A DNA stretch of 64,000 bases from Caenorhabditis elegans. Its lineage: Eukaryota > Nematoda > Chromadorea > Rhabditida > Rhabditidae. The DNA is taken from NCBI RefSeq assembly GCF_000002985.6, contig NC_003284.9, forward strand, positions 13,702,001 to 13,766,000, read 5' to 3'. Each line of letters starts with the position of its first letter. The first letter of the stretch is position 1. Below the pieces are notes generated by a model that saw nothing but the letters and a program-made list of their open reading frames with translations, was not told the origin of the DNA and searched no databases. Positions 36,901 to 51,276 of this stretch are shown here, piece after piece. Both the position numbers and the translations under genes were made by a program.

Positions 36901-37659
36901 AATGTATATTTATTTCACAACTGTTTGTAATCATATCCACCCGTTCATGTACTCATTATGATTCCTAAAAGCAAAATTTTAGGTTGCCCTGAAACTACAA
37001 AAGCTCCAACCTATAAACGTGAATTTACAAAACAAATCATCATTGAACCATGACCTCTCCGTTGACCTTTTCGCTGATTTCCCGAAATGTGTCACCTATG
37101 AGACAAGTGAAATCGAACCCATCAGCTTGTCGTCTCGAATTTCCGTTTTCTTCTTCATTACACTTCTTTTTTTCTCCTCTTCGGACAGGCTCCAATCATT
37201 CGTTTAAGTAGAAAAAAGTTTGAAAACTCTTTATTAAAGGAGAGAATATTAGTTTATTGCTTATTCATAAAGCACTTTTCTTCGTGAAAGAAGTTTAGAT
37301 TGAATGGACTGAGAAATGTAATGAAGATAATAAGGGAAAACGGAAGTAAACTAATTTCTACTTTTTATACACTCTTCTTCTTTTTCTTTTCGTTGTCGTC
37401 ATTCGCTTTTTAGACTCACTGGTCCCTTTTTGAGAGCTTTTTTTGTCAAGCTCTTTTTTCACGTTTTTTTTCTTCGGGGGCCATGAAGAGTTTGGCGAAA
37501 AGAGATGGAAAGAGAATAACAGAGTGACACGAGAAACGAGGCGGCGGTCGGAAATGTTTCTTCGGGAGGAGCTTTGGTCCCCCTGAAGCATGGAGTGCGA
37601 GAGAACGAGAGTACATTTTTGCTCTGCGTCCCACCGCGCCCCGTCATTCTCTCGTCTAG

Positions 37660-37672
37660 CCCCCCCCCCCCC
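37660..37672. repeat. Poly-C run, 13 nt
   Basis: Thirteen consecutive C on plus, 167 nt left of the 22-nt run. Confidence 0.9.
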
Positions 37673-37839
37673 AATTCTTGCTCCCTAGTTCCGGAGAGTC
37701 CCTTCGGCTCCTGAAGCTCTTGCGTACTTTGTGTATATGTATGTGTGTTGCTCTCTGCGGTATCCGTGCCGTGAGTGTACGCATCCGAATCCTTAGTCCT
37801 CACACGTCCGCACATAGACTTTCAAAAAGTTTCTCTCCT

Positions 37840-37861
37840 CCCCCCCCCCCCCCCCCCCCCC
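37840..37861. repeat. Poly-C run, 22 nt
   Basis: The longest homopolymer C run in the window, preceded by a CTCTCCTC pyrimidine tract. Confidence 0.9.
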
Positions 37862-40800
37862 ACTCGTTTTGTTCCTCATCCATCTCCGTCATCTTCTTTT
37901 TTTGTCAAGTTATGTCGTTCAAAAAGTGTGTACTTGCTCACACTGAAACAAGATTTCGAAAAGTGTGAGCTTTTTTTGCTCAAAACCTTCAATTACCCCC
38001 TCCACAAATACTATGACGACATATAACATTAAATTAGCAGCTTAACGTTAAAAAGTGTTAACCAAAAGTCAAAAGCCAGCTAACACACATTCAATTTAAT
38101 TACTATTTCTGTTCTCATTGTATGGAGTGTTTAAAAATTCTAATAATAACCTATTGCATTGAATACGCCTTCGTATTCATTTAGTAAACTGAACTTAATT
38201 AAGTTAAATTGTCATAGTGTGGGCGACGTTTGTTTGTGAGAATTGTTTTGATCGATGTTATGGAGTTTAATATACATTTTATTGAAAATAGTTTAAATAA
38301 GGCACTGTTGATTTTTTGAAACTCGTAATAAAATAGGACATGCTATTTGTATTATATCTAGTAAATATTGATGTTGTGTTAATTTACATAAGTTTGTCGG
38401 TTTTGTTATTACTCTTTAGTAAAAATCTCATAAAACTGTTTTTCAAAAAATGAAGGTAGATTTAGAAATCAATGTGTTTTATGACGAAAGTAATAATAAT
38501 ATATACAAGTTCCTAATTAAGTACGTACTTCTAGCCATGTTCTTTCTTATTTTAATAATGTTGTTTCCGGCTTCTGAATATAATCATTTCGAAACATAAC
38601 CGTCATCAACTTCACCTCATTTTGTTATCCCATAACACCTGCGCAGACAGCTCCAAAATAAATGTTAGTAGATTCATAGAGACCATTAGTTCATATATAT
38701 TAATTTCACACGTACAGAAAAACATTTTGAGACCACACGATTTATAGATCGAACGAATATAGCAATGTAAATAATTATAACAATAATTGAAAAAAAAAAT
38801 ATACATAGGATGCAAAGTTTGAATCAGATTTCGTATTTCAGGCTAATCTTATTTTCAGTGTTTAGACCAGTATGATAAAATCTTTTTTTAAAAATTTTCA
38901 CGAGCTACTTTTTATTTAATCTTTTCAAGTAAATTTCCGTTTTTCAGCTAGTGAAATTTATAGATCGGATTCACAACTTTTCATAATCAGAATATAATTT
39001 AAAATTAGTTTGTTATTCTGTCATTAACAAAGTTGATCAAAGTTCTATCGCGAAAATGTAAACTATGTTTTTGTATACATTTACTATACATGTATACATT
39101 TACGAGGCTTTTTTGTTCAAATATATGTATTTTTCCCTTCTAAAATCACACAACAATTTGTGTTTCAACTCATTCAAATACGTGGGTGGCTAGAAATGTC
39201 TCAAGTTTTTATTTTTCGCAAATTCAAAGAATTTCAAAGTCAAGTAATTTCCCGTGTTTTTTGCATTCAGTCACTTCTTAACCGGAATATGAACTTTTGA
39301 ACATTTGCACTTTGCAGTCATCTTTCAGAAATTAACTCATCATTTCTAATTCATTCATGACAACGTATTTCGTACATTTTTCATTAGCTCTCTTGGTACG
39401 AACTATTTGCTCCATGGATCTAGTATTTATGATTACTTTCTCGAATACAGTGTAGTTTGTGCGAGCGTGCGTGCAACACTAATTTTCAAAGGAGTGGTAG
39501 TGGTTCAGACTAGGCTGCAACGTGAAGTTTTTCTCGCAATGCTAGTTTTAGTATAACCAGAGTTTTGGAAAAATTATTAGATTTAATGCCGTTCAAACCA
39601 AGGTTTTCATTACTTCCGACTGTTCATCATTATTTTAAAATAAAGTTAAATACTACAAGAGACTGCAATGAGGCTGATAAATGTACTATTAACGCGCACC
39701 AGTGCAAAGCTAATACAAAATCGAGACTTATAAAAAAAATACGGCAGTTCCAAATCGTCTTATCCACAGGCCAAAAATTTGCGATAACATGAAGCAGTTG
39801 TAAAAATCATGTTACTATTGCTAACTACATACACCGTAGTTTATGAGTAATCTGACTTAAATTTCTATATCTATGATGATCAAGCAACATTTCCCGGAAT
39901 ATATTCGAGTATAACAATTTCATCACTTTCACGCAGCTGACTCTGATTTCCGAACCCTTCCAGTTCCCAGCGCAAAGTTGCTAAAGTTTCAATTCAGCTC
40001 ACTTTTATGAATGTTTAATATGGGGATGTATATGAGAGCCGAAGTGGTTTGAATTCATTTTGTGCTACATCACTTGCTTTGCAAATATAAAAATGCTGTA
40101 GAATTTCGTGATGATAATAGGTGCTGTGAGTAAGTTAGGTGTCTGATTCTGTCACGTGCGTAATACCTCTGTATCAAAGCCCACTTTTTGAAGTACCAAA
40201 ATTTAGTTTTTTTTTTAATATTTGTATTGCTTTTTACTAGTAGAAGCGTTGGGTTTAAATCATTTTTTTTTAATGAATTTCACATTTTTTTCTTCTTTTT
40301 TTCTGCTTCATCCCTGTTTCAATTTCTCAGCTTTATCTGCTCATTATATGGGTGGCACCAAACACCACAAATATTTAGATGAAGCATGAATATTGAATCA
40401 GTTTGAATTTTAAAAAAACTCATTTTTCGCATCATTCTCTGAATTATTAACTACATTTCATTTCAGTCTTGTCTGATACGTGAGATATTGGAATAATGTG
40501 TGAAGTTCCTTGTTTTGAACTTTGAGAATTGTCTAAGATCACTTGGTAGTTAATTTTGTGAAAATAGTTACTACTTATCACATGAAAGCGTGTCTCGTCA
40601 AAAAATAGTTTTGCTTTTTTTTCATTTTTAAAATGTTTCAATTTTCAAAATAAAAAGCTTAAAAGTGGTGTGGAGTTTTGGTCGCATTTTATTTTTCTCA
40701 ATAACACAAGAAAAATTTGAACAATCCTAAAATATCCGATTGATACAGGAAAAAGCCCAGGAAAATAAGAAGCCTCAAAAATCGAATTTTCTTGCAGTCG

Positions 40801-43357
40801 ACCATTTTTCATAACTTGCATTCAAACTACACCTAAAATTACCAGAAAAATTGATAACAAGTTTCGCCTCTATCTATTATGTTTGTGTTTTTCAATCAGA
40901 CTTTCACACATTTCTCGGATTTTTTCTCAGAATTCTTTTCGTCCTCACTAACATGTATGGCTGAATGAAAAAAGTATCACTGAAATCTTTAAAATGATAG
41001 ATCACTTTCACATCAAGTTCATGAACATAAAAATTTAATATTAGGTAAGTTACAATATCTGTCACTTGACGCGATTTAAGATTATACCAACTTCCTAGTT
41101 GCACATTTGTTTTTGCACACCAAATACATCTCTGTCTAGCGGAAATTTGCAATTGCGCGTCATTGCAAAAAAGGAAAAAATCTGACTCATAATCTTTACT
41201 TGTTTTTCAGCAGTCTGCTTTTTACAAATTGTAACCGGTCATTATAGTTTTGATTTGAATATTTTTGAATAGTTCTTACTGAATCTTTAATTTTAAACTG
41301 CTGACTTATTTTTTTCTCGTAATTTGATTTTTAGCAGTTTGAATACAAAGTGCAAATAAATATTTGCACTAATTTTAATTTGAAGGAGCCGAATGTTGAT
41401 CGACGACAATGTACACCTTCCGTACACCATGTGTCAAAAGTCCACTTCATTTGTTCGATGCCCTTTTCTAAATACACGACTCGCTACAGTTGTCTGTACC
41501 TCCGTAACCGCGTTCTGCAACCTTTTCATGTCTTCCTCCCGGTTTCCTTTGCACATCCTTCTCCTTCTTATTGCTCTCTCTTTTTCTTTTTTGGCCACCA
41601 CATTGTGTAAATAGTGCGGATCAACAGAACAACCACGCGGTTGAGACAGAGCCCACCACTCTATTGATTTGACGCAAACTAACGGAAAGTTTCATTTTTG
41701 GTTCCCATTGCTATTTTTTGCTCCTTTGTATGTTTTTATCTGGCTAGTGCATTTTCAGAGATCGAAATGAACAAAAATGCATATTTTTAATAAAGATAAT
41801 GCATTAATTATATTTTTCAAATGAGTTTAAAGACCACCCATAAAGTCGAAATAACCGGATAGAAAAATTAGAAAGAGTATAACATGATTCCCCGTTTTCA
41901 TTTTCTAGCCACACCCAATATTTCATTCGCCGACATGTAAGTAATATGATAGATACGGAAGTTCAAGAAACATGTGTTTACGTTTGTTCAGAAACCATGT
42001 TTTCAACTTTTTATACCCATTTTTCTCAAATTTGTGAATTCGTTTGATCTATGTCCGCCCACACAAGCCGAGTTGCAGCTAATCATAGAAATTGTGCTAA
42101 TCTGAAAAAATTGAACTTATTTGTTGAGAATGAGTACATTCGAAGTTTCGAAAATGGCATACATTTGTTCAGGGAAAAATAATAATTTCAAAAGAAAGGT
42201 TATTATTTACTGAAAATATGATAAGTTCGACATAATGGCAGTTTTATTCTGTTCAATTTTGGCTGCAGTGTAGTTCATTTCATATTTTCCCCGTTACGCG
42301 ACATTTTCAAAACTATTATTTTATACTTTAAGCATGCATTTTGTATTGTATCAAGTATGAGAAAGAACAAGTACACGTTCAATTCTTATTAAGATGTGAG
42401 TTTTAATTTTGACAGGTGTAATTTATTTGGTACATACATTTCATAGTTTTCACTTGACTTTCATAATGTTTCAATTGAAGTTTTCAAAAAACTTTTTTTT
42501 AAACTGATTGTGAGAAAAACTTTACTTTTGTGCTCCAAACCCGACACCGAATTCGTGGTGTAAAACAAGTTTTTAACCACATTTATCTTATCTTTGGAAA
42601 ATTCTGTATGGATGTTGTTCCAAAATGTTTGCATAATTCAATACCAAACTACATGTTTCTAGTGCCAAAACAAGAGTATAGTCCGCACTACAAAAATCAG
42701 ATAGCCGTATGGAAGGTCTGGTAATGCGGCAAAGATTAAGATCAGGCCAAAAAGATTTTTGATCTTCCCGTGAGCGCACTTTTTTCTTTCTTTCTCTATT
42801 TTTATTGAGGTAAGAGTCACAACTGAGTAACGGATGATGGGAAAAATGTGTCTTTTTCTTTCTTTTTTTGTTCGAAACTTGCTGTTATCATTTATCACAT
42901 TTTGTGAGAGTGAAAAGAGAAAAGAAGCATACTGAAAGTGTAGTGTCCAGTCATCATATGCGTTGCCCTCATCCCGTTCTATCTCTCGTACACTTTTTTT
43001 TTTCAAAAAAGTTTCCGATTATCTTCTTTTCGTTTCTAGCTGATTTTTTTCGTTTTGGTGATATATCAAAGTCATCACATTTACGTGAGATACTAAATGA
43101 TTTAGAGACTTTCTTCTGATCTTACGCCGACTCTTGTTGATTTAATTATTGTGATAGAATTAACGTAGAAACTAATTGTTCTAGTTGTTCGAAAAAAAAA
43201 TCAAGTATGAAAATGTAAAATTGAGATTAAAAAATTGATCTATTCCGAAAATTCATATGATAAAAAAAGGTTAGCTGTATTTCAATTATAAATAAGGTAA
43301 CAAACGGAAGCCCTTTCAACTTTTGGCCTATCAAAAACTTTTTCGAGTGGAAATGAA

Positions 43358-43393
43358 ATACAGGGTGGTCCGTAATTATAGACTACCCTGTAT
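43358..43393. repeat. Short inverted repeat with 13-bp arms
   Basis: ATACAGGGTGGTC (43358-43370) pairs with GACTACCCTGTAT (43381-43393) with one G-T mismatch and a 10-nt loop. It may be a solo transposon tip pair or a structured RNA element. Nothing decides between these. Confidence 0.55.
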
Positions 43394-45443
43394 AAATCTA
43401 TGGCATCAATACATTGAAATTGAGCTCTGAAAATGTTAGCAATCCTATGGTAATTTTCTCAAATGTTTAGTCAAGTAATGCAACAACTAATCAACTTTTT
43501 AATATACAATACATATTCCATCATTAGGATTACTGTTTTGCAATTTATGTGAAGTAATATTTAGATTACACCTAAAACCTTTAACAATGTATAAATAATT
43601 CAAGCTGCAGTGCAGACTTTTGATAGTAGTGTTTACACTTTAGAATAAAGAAAAAAATTTAAAAAGTTGAATCGTGTAACACAATTATCTACACATTTGA
43701 TCACTCTCTATTATTTATCGCTATTTCGCGTCTCGGCGCCTCCTTGTAAAGTACTGTCCACTTGATTTATATCTCTTGTCCGCCAACACCTGCCAATCGA
43801 TTTCCTTCCCTTCCATTTTCTTCCAATTTTCGGTAATTCCGGAACAGCGTACTTTTCTTATGTTAGAAATTAAAGTGGAATATTAGAGAGAAATAGAGAA
43901 AGAAGGGACAAACGGAAATGCCATCATTTGCGTTGTGGAGAATGTTTCTCTATGTTCCTCTCTTATGTTTGTCTATTACCGGGCATGGTTTTCCTGTGAT
44001 TTGTTCAACATTTTCACAAACCACCCACACATTATTATTATACTCTTTGTATCCCTTTTTTGTTTTTTTTTTTTAATTTGTATGCATATAAATGACTTTT
44101 TGAAGTTCGAAAGATCAATCACCAAATCTTATCAAAGTTGTCTTGCCGAACAAAATTTTATTGTTTGCATTTATTTCATTCAATGCATATTATCATATTA
44201 CCAAATATGGTGGCAGGTCAATCGATTTTCCTGTTCAACTTTAAACCATAGTCGAGTCAAGATAGGATTAATTGAAATAACTGCAATTCTAAAATCGATT
44301 TTCCGCGTTTTCATTGATCAGTATCATGACAATACTTTCACTCTCACCACATTCACCACTATCACCACCGTCATCAACGCCATACTTGTTTGCTTGAAGG
44401 TTTTCGAGACTGTCTTCAGTTCGTCAGCTTAAAATCATTCCGCGTGATTGTACAATCTTTTTTGACACTTTATGATAGTCTTCTCTGCTTTTTGTGGATG
44501 GTCGAAATATCAAAGGAATCATTTTTAAGCGGGGCACAACTGATAAAAATCGAGGGAAATTCATAATAGGAAAAGTTAGATTGCAACTTTTTGGTTTTGA
44601 AATTTTTTGCGATTTATTTTTTTAAGGCGTGAAAAATACAATATTTCTAATTCTTTGCAGTTCGTAAACTTACCAGCAAATACTTTTTTATAATCAAAGT
44701 CCACGGTTATCAAAAGAGGCAATTGTTCTTTTTACCAACTCAACAACTTTTTTCTTGCTCCCCCTTTTTCTTTACGCTCTCTTTTACCTCTCTCTCTCTC
44801 TCACTTCTCTCACTTGCAAAACTGTTGCCACACAGTCGCCATCCTCTTCTCAACTAACCTTTGCCACGCGGCAACTGAAAGTGCGCCCTATTGAGAATGC
44901 CCACCTTGCACACCAAACACCATTTGATCGAGTTGTCGCAACTCATTGCGTTTTTTTGATTGATCGTCCCTCTTATTTTGTTCTTTTTAATTCGAGCGAT
45001 TACGTCGCGTTCAATTTGAAAATGCACTGTTTCCTGACATAGATTTTCAATATTTTTATATCAAAACCCGTGCAAAAACTGGGAAAATTTGTGATGTTTG
45101 CCTTCATAGAACATCCGTTATTGTGTGCTTAGTAATCGAAAAAAAAAATCATTTTTGTGTTAGAAATTGGCAAGATTCTCTATATTTATATCAATCAAAA
45201 AACAAATTTCCATCCAAATTCTCATATTATCACCTCCCGTTCTTTTTTTGCATTTATCTCTTTGCCTCTCCACCTCGCACATATTCATTTCTGAATTAGT
45301 TTTCTTTTCTCCAGCTGAAAAGCGAGCCGCCCAGCTAGTAGGAGCCGGTGACAAACAAGTCGTCGATCCGTCGGAGACAACAACATCTCCACGCTGCCCA
45401 GCGGTCTTGAAGTTGTCGAATTCAGGATTAATCACCGGATTGG

Positions 45444-48400
45444 ATGATGAAGGATGAATATAACTCGCAGGTATAATTTTTTAATACGGAAAAAAGGCTT
45501 CTTCAATTTTTATAATTTCTTGCAACCAAAAAGTTGGCATGGCACATAAAAGAATGCTCGTGAGAATTTTGTCATTTTTTCATGAATGACTAACAAAAGA
45601 GGGCTCTGTTCCATTTCAGATGATGATGTATGTGCAATGCTTTGAACAAAACCAAATAGAACTTTGTAGTAAAAACGAAATTTAAAATTTACAGAGAGAG
45701 CCAAATATTGAAATTTGAGCTCTTTTACTTTTTTATAACATGATAAATATGAGGGAAGCTATTTAACTTCAAATATTAAAATATTTTGTAATATTAATGA
45801 AACTAATATTTCCATGAGAAAATTTGAAATCTTATAAGAAAACTTTTATTCCAGGAGTGCATGGTATGCTCAGCTCCGGCCGATGGACTTCATTATGGTG
45901 CAATCAGCTGCCGTTCCTGCAACGCATTTTTCAGACGAACTGTTGTGGAGAAGGCGGTAGGTAGCACTAGATAGGAGTTTATATTTGTTTTTTGATCAGT
46001 CTCAAAACTCAAAATGTCTTGTTGCTCTTTTTGTGGCAACACAATGGCTGCTGCACAAAAATCACTCTTGATCTTACAACTCGTCTGTGAAGAGCGTATG
46101 CAAACATTTCCATAAGCTCATTGGGCTTTCTGTTGTTTCTTCATTTTAGCGATCTAAGATCACCTTGTTCCCCCGGCAAAGGCATCAATGATGAGAGGAA
46201 AATGGTAGCACACCACGTGTGGAGGGTAGAGATGGCTAGCTCTGTTGGTTTTGGTTTTCTTACTGATAAAAATTTTGTTATTGACTTAGTAAGAACAAGA
46301 CGAGAAAAAATCGATCTATGAAGCTAATACACAAAATTAGTTAGTTGTGTATAACTTTGATGTGGCTAAACGAAACAAATAATTATAGTTCTGGAGATAT
46401 AGATTTATTTTGAAAATACTGAGTTTATTGACTAGTGAGCAAAACTGTAAACAATTAATGATAATATTAATTTCATCTTTAGACTTAGAATATATTGTTC
46501 ATTAGTTTTCTATTGGAATATAATACCTTTCTCCAAATCTCAACACCATATTTAAACTTCACCATAACCGTTTTCAAAGCTCTTTCAGGAGTACCGCTGC
46601 AAGCACACTAACACTTGCCTGATTGACCCGGATGGACGATGTGCCTGCAGATCTTGCCGGTTCACCAAATGCATCGAAGCGGGAATGAAAATTGGCGGTT
46701 AGTGAGCAAAAAGCACCTTGAAAGTTTCGGCAACCAACAAGCAAATATCTACTTCCTGGTGAGAATGAGTTGAAACTATCATCTTTTCAGCTGTCCAGCC
46801 ACGTCGTGACCCAACTGGCTCGCAGAAAGAGCGACGAAAACGTGCCGGAGGCGTTGGTGAGATGATGTCCATGAACAATAGCCCGTTGGAGCGAAACGGC
46901 AATAGCTTCTCGTCGGATGGTCCGACATCAAACTCATTCATTGTTGATGCTATCAGGACAGATTATGGGTTTGCAACACCACGCCGAATCTCCACAGACT
47001 ACTCGAACTCGCCAGACAGATATAGAAAATATGTCAAAATTGAATTGGATGATGAGCCAATTCCAAGCACGAGTTCTGCTCCAGAAAAGGTAGCGAATAA
47101 ATTACTACAATGGTATAACTCTGGTGTCGCTTAAAAAACTGATAACTGTCATGTAAAAAATCGATAATTTTAAAACCTTTTCAAAAAGTTTGTCGCTTTT
47201 ACAACTTTTGTCTGTGAAAAAAGCTATGTTATACTCGTTTTTTAATTTTTGTTTGAAAATGAGTAAACATTGAAGCTACAGTGTGGCCGATTTTGGACGT
47301 ATATGAGCACATATTTTTAAACAGTAGCAAAACCTCAATGTATCGTGTACAAATGGGCAATATGTTTTATGATTATTTTTAAAAAAATTAAGAAAAAAAT
47401 TTTTCCAGCAGTCCTGCCAAAGCAGTCCTAATGACGACGAGCAGCAGGAGTTCAACCACCTGGTGTACGCGTTTGGTGAACATCAACGCATGATGCAACT
47501 CTCCTTCTCCACGTTTGAACAATTTCTGGATGAGCACAGTAATGGGCCAAAACTTCGGCGAATGGACCCACTCGATGTGAGCAAGTTATCAGCTGTGGAG
47601 TTGACTGGCCTGTTGTACTGGATTGAGAAACAACAACCGTACGGAGAACTGCCGGTGGAAGATAGATCATCGCTGCTCAAACGGTATTCTGTACGGAAGC
47701 TCAGTTTGGACCATTTTTACAGTGCTTCCAAGCATCCTGAATATGTAGGTTGCTAAATTTGAATTTAACAGAAGAATAATTTTTATTTTAGTGTGCTCGT
47801 GGAGAGTTTGTCATGAACAACTTTACATTTGTGCCTGCGGATCGGACCGGATTCGAGCTCCCCGACGATGATCCACATCAGATTCAAGCAAAGAGGGAGT
47901 AAGTATTACCTTCACTTCAGCTAAAAGCACCCGAAAGGGGTCACGAATCACCAAAATACCACTTAACCTATGTCGTCAAACAATTAACGTCACCTAACCC
48001 TGACGCATTGAGAACTAGAACACAACGCCTCTCGTTTTTGAATTCTAGACATTGCAGAACCTTCGCGCCGACGTTCAACCGATTCTGGAAGAACGTCATC
48101 CGTCCATTTGTGCTGATGAAGGTGAACGACGCAGAAGTTGTGTTTCTGCACATTATGCTTCTGTGGAGTGTGACGAGTAAGTTGAAAATTGGATTTTGCA
48201 TTCTTACATTTGTTCAAAACATTGCAGATAATGAGCATGTGACGGAGGACACGAGAAAAGTGATGAAGCAGAGACGTGATTGGGCAATGAATCGACTTTT
48301 CGACTGGTACAATGAGCATGGAACATCGGATCCTCCCCTACGATTTGGACAAATGATTTTATTATTAGGAGAAATTGAGGTAAGATTTTATTTTCCAACT

Positions 48401-49369
48401 TTGTGCAATAAATTTCAATTTTCTACGTTTTCAGCTCATCTGTGACATGCATTGCCAAGACTTCCAAGTGGCGAAGCTCTTCGAGTTTTGTGACATGAGC
48501 AAGTTCTGGTACGAAACACTGTGCTACGCGCCGTGCAACACAAACGTCCTGAAATTCGATCCGAACCTGCTTGAGAATTTGAAGAGATTCACCGCAATTA
48601 GTATGTTTTTGAACATATGACCTTTGGGAAACAAGAGTTTGAAACAGAGATGACAATTTTGTTAAAAGCGTATTGGAATTCAAGAAAAGGGGTTTTTTCC
48701 GTGCAGAATAATATTGTATTTTTTTGACACACAAGTTAAATTGAATCCAAAATATGGGTTTTTACTTTTTGTATGAATACAATCGCCATTAGATCGTTAT
48801 CTTTATTTTTAATTATTCAATTTTCATCAACTTTTGATAAAAACATTTCTAATAAGAAAGTCCTTGTTTTAAATTAATATGATATTCAAATATAATAATA
48901 CTGAAATTATTTTCGATTGACTGTTTAGGCAAATAATAAAAATACGCAATAAAATAACTAATGTACGTAGTTGGAATTTTAATCTAGATTGTAGAAAAAC
49001 CTGTATTAAATTTTTTTTTTAATGCATATAAAAATTCAACAAGCTGAATTTCCAGGTGTCATGGAAAACAACGGCGGTCTTCGTCCATTTGTGAAAACAG
49101 AAATCAAACAAGATCCGGTACTATACAGCTCGCCAGAAGTCATCGCTCCGGAAAGCTGCTACAACGACTATCAAACGGTGGATATACCGGTGGACTGTAA
49201 TCCGCACACAGAGCCCGTATCCATGGATCCCAACCTTGCAAACATTGATCCTGCCGTGCTCGTCTTCAATGCTCATATGCTGCCAAGTGTGATGGCGCCA
49301 TTGCCCGATGATGCGGATTATCATCGACCGCAGCTTTATCACACGCAAAGTGAGGAAGTGATGACTTGA
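45444..49369 (+). CDS. nhr-71: Nuclear hormone receptor NHR-71
   Basis: Ten exons (45444-45470, 45855-45956, 46589-46697, 46791-47089, 47409-47744, 47792-47898, 48049-48176, 48228-48379, 48435-48600, 49056-49369) give about 579 residues. The DNA-binding domain starts at residue 10. Its first zinc finger has CMVC and CRSC, with the P-box CNAFFRR typical of nematode-expanded receptors. The second has C-x5-C-x9-C-x2-C, followed by RFTKCIEAGM. A basic stretch and a serine-rich hinge follow, then a helical ligand-binding domain (for example FNRFWKNVIRPFVLMK) and an acidic, proline-containing tail. It should act as a sequence-specific transcription factor in the nucleus; any ligand is unknown. The 5' exon begins after TTCTCCAG (45314), giving a 129-nt leader with no upstream ATG. 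The seventh exon may instead start at 48058, removing three residues. Symbol from regional recall and family match. Confidence 0.88.
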
Positions 49370-51276
49370 CTTGTTGAATTATATTGCCTTCCTAAATCTG
49401 ATGTCATATACTCCCTTTATTGTTGATTATATAGTTACTTTATTTAGTATTATTTAGTGTTGATTTGTTCCCCGGTTTGATTTTCAATCTACTCTTCTGT
49501 ATAGGCACAATTGCTCCCCCTCACTACCTTCAAAACTTTGTCAATTAGTCACCAACTTCCTTTTGATTTCCAATGATCTCAGTTTAAACGCATTCCACTC
49601 ATCATGTGATAACTATTGAAAATTTCTAGTATGAATTGATGCACGATTCGAAATATTTAACTACTCAGCGTTGTATTTTGAGATAAACATTTACGGTCCC
49701 CCCCTCTCTGATCCCTAAGAACCTTTAGAATTTACATTCTTCCAGTTTCCCGACAAATTGTGGTTACAATTGTGCAATGAAATGTTTGTACTTGTAAGAA
49801 GTGTATTTTATATCGGTTTGAAAATATGGAAAATTTTCAGGAAAGATCCATTTTGAATATCTGAAATTGTCTGAATCTGAATATCTATCTAAGATATCTA
49901 GAATACCTGAAAAAACTGGCGTTAGATGAAAAGTGAACGGTTTTCACGAGATTCAGGGATTATTAAGGGTACACTTCAAGTTGCTGACTTAATTTCAGTT
50001 CTTTCAATAAAAGTTTTCTGACTTCTTTTAAATCAGTAAATTATGAGGTTTGACAATTTTGAGATTTATTAAATTATGTTTTTCTGGTAACTTATTATTT
50101 GTTAACGGTCTGTTCTCTATTATATTTTCTGTGCTTGTTAAAAAACATAAAAGTATAACACTGATAATCTAACAAATAGTTTGTTTCCTTTGTTAGTTTA
50201 ATTTAAAAAAAACAATATGGTTGTGGTGAGACTGAAATGCTTCACACTTACAGGCTGCCCTATTATAAAAACCGTTGGCTTCGGCTTAGGAAATAGCCAT
50301 TTCTAAGACTAAAAAGGGAAAATGCACATCACGTTTTATTAAAATGGATAAATAAATGGTAGTTGAATTTATTTCAAAAATGAGGGGTTACAATACACAA
50401 CTGCCATTGTCCTAACAATTAGCTGAAGAGCCTTCCCCATATGCCAGACTAGGGACTGTTCAATTCGTTGAGCAAGTACTATATTTTAACATTTTTTGCC
50501 ATTAGTCGTGCTTTCAGTACCTAATTTTAACTTCTGGTGGAAAAAAATTTTAATTTGCAATGGCATCAAAACATTTTACCTTCATTGTTGTTTTACAATG
50601 AAATAATTTGTACTGCAAAACTTATACTCAAATAAAAATATTTCAATGTTTGAGAAAACTGCATGAATTATTAGAAATGGCATGAGAACGGAGATCGTCC
50701 GTGGCAGCGATAAAAACCATTCAATGCATCAAAAGATACTGATATTTTCCAAATTTGATATCGCATTTTGCCCATTCAACATGAAAAACTGTTTGATTTT
50801 TTACAATCAAAACTTTTTTTCAAACTTCTTTCACCAGTTGTATTTATGTTGCCAGTTTCCTTTTAATCTTTTGATATCATTTCACACTCTTCACGTATCG
50901 AAATTTGCATATAAAATCGATATGTCATATTTGCGTCTGTTTCCGCCAATCCACCGCCACTCTCCGCACATAGAACGTACACGTTGTAACCAAGGACTAC
51001 ACATACAGACTAGCACTTTGCTTCTCTGTGTTCTCTCTTATTTATGTGATATTTCTTGAATATTTTCTGTTTGATGAGACAATGTTCAATTTAATTTTTT
51101 ATGTCTCGTGTTTTCTCTATATTGTTTCTCTAAAATATTAAGAAGACTAGATAAAAGTACTACTTTAATAACATTTTTTTTTATTCGGCAGCTTTTTTAC
51201 TTTTATGTAAATATTCGAAATACACTTTTTCAAAGCAAATTAATTTGATGTCCGTAGAGCAAATTATGGCTTCTTG
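49370..51276. other. Spacer downstream of nhr-71
   Basis: Includes the nhr-71 3' UTR. I see no exon chain, RNA gene or repeat here. Confidence 0.45.

Larger units (their letters stand above)
33351..45314. other. 12-kb stretch with no convincing gene, upstream of nhr-71
   Basis: I found no exon chain on either strand. The longer open frames are low-complexity or pyrimidine-rich and lack paired splice sites. Contents that can be named are three poly-C runs, a 9-bp tandem 'ATAACTTTC' near 35200-35235, a short hairpin at 43358-43393 and a CT-rich microsatellite near 44783-44806. It probably carries distal promoter or regulatory sequence of nhr-71, or undetected 5' exons. Confidence 0.45.

Noticed and set aside
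37358-38026. Several overlapping open frames of 80-118 codons near 37.4-38.0 kb
   Set aside because: They are in pyrimidine-rich sequence with poly-C runs, open in several frames on both strands, with no paired splice sites.
43935-44432. 165-codon plus-strand open frame
   Set aside because: Composition is dominated by F/I/L/S from T-rich DNA, with no family motif and no flanking splice sites or poly(A) signal fitting a gene.
45167-45457. Frame ending AEKRAAQLVGAG...GLDDEG upstream of nhr-71
   Set aside because: It overlaps the nhr-71 leader exon in a different frame and stops before the donor. The receptor frame with ATG at 45444 continues directly into the zinc finger.
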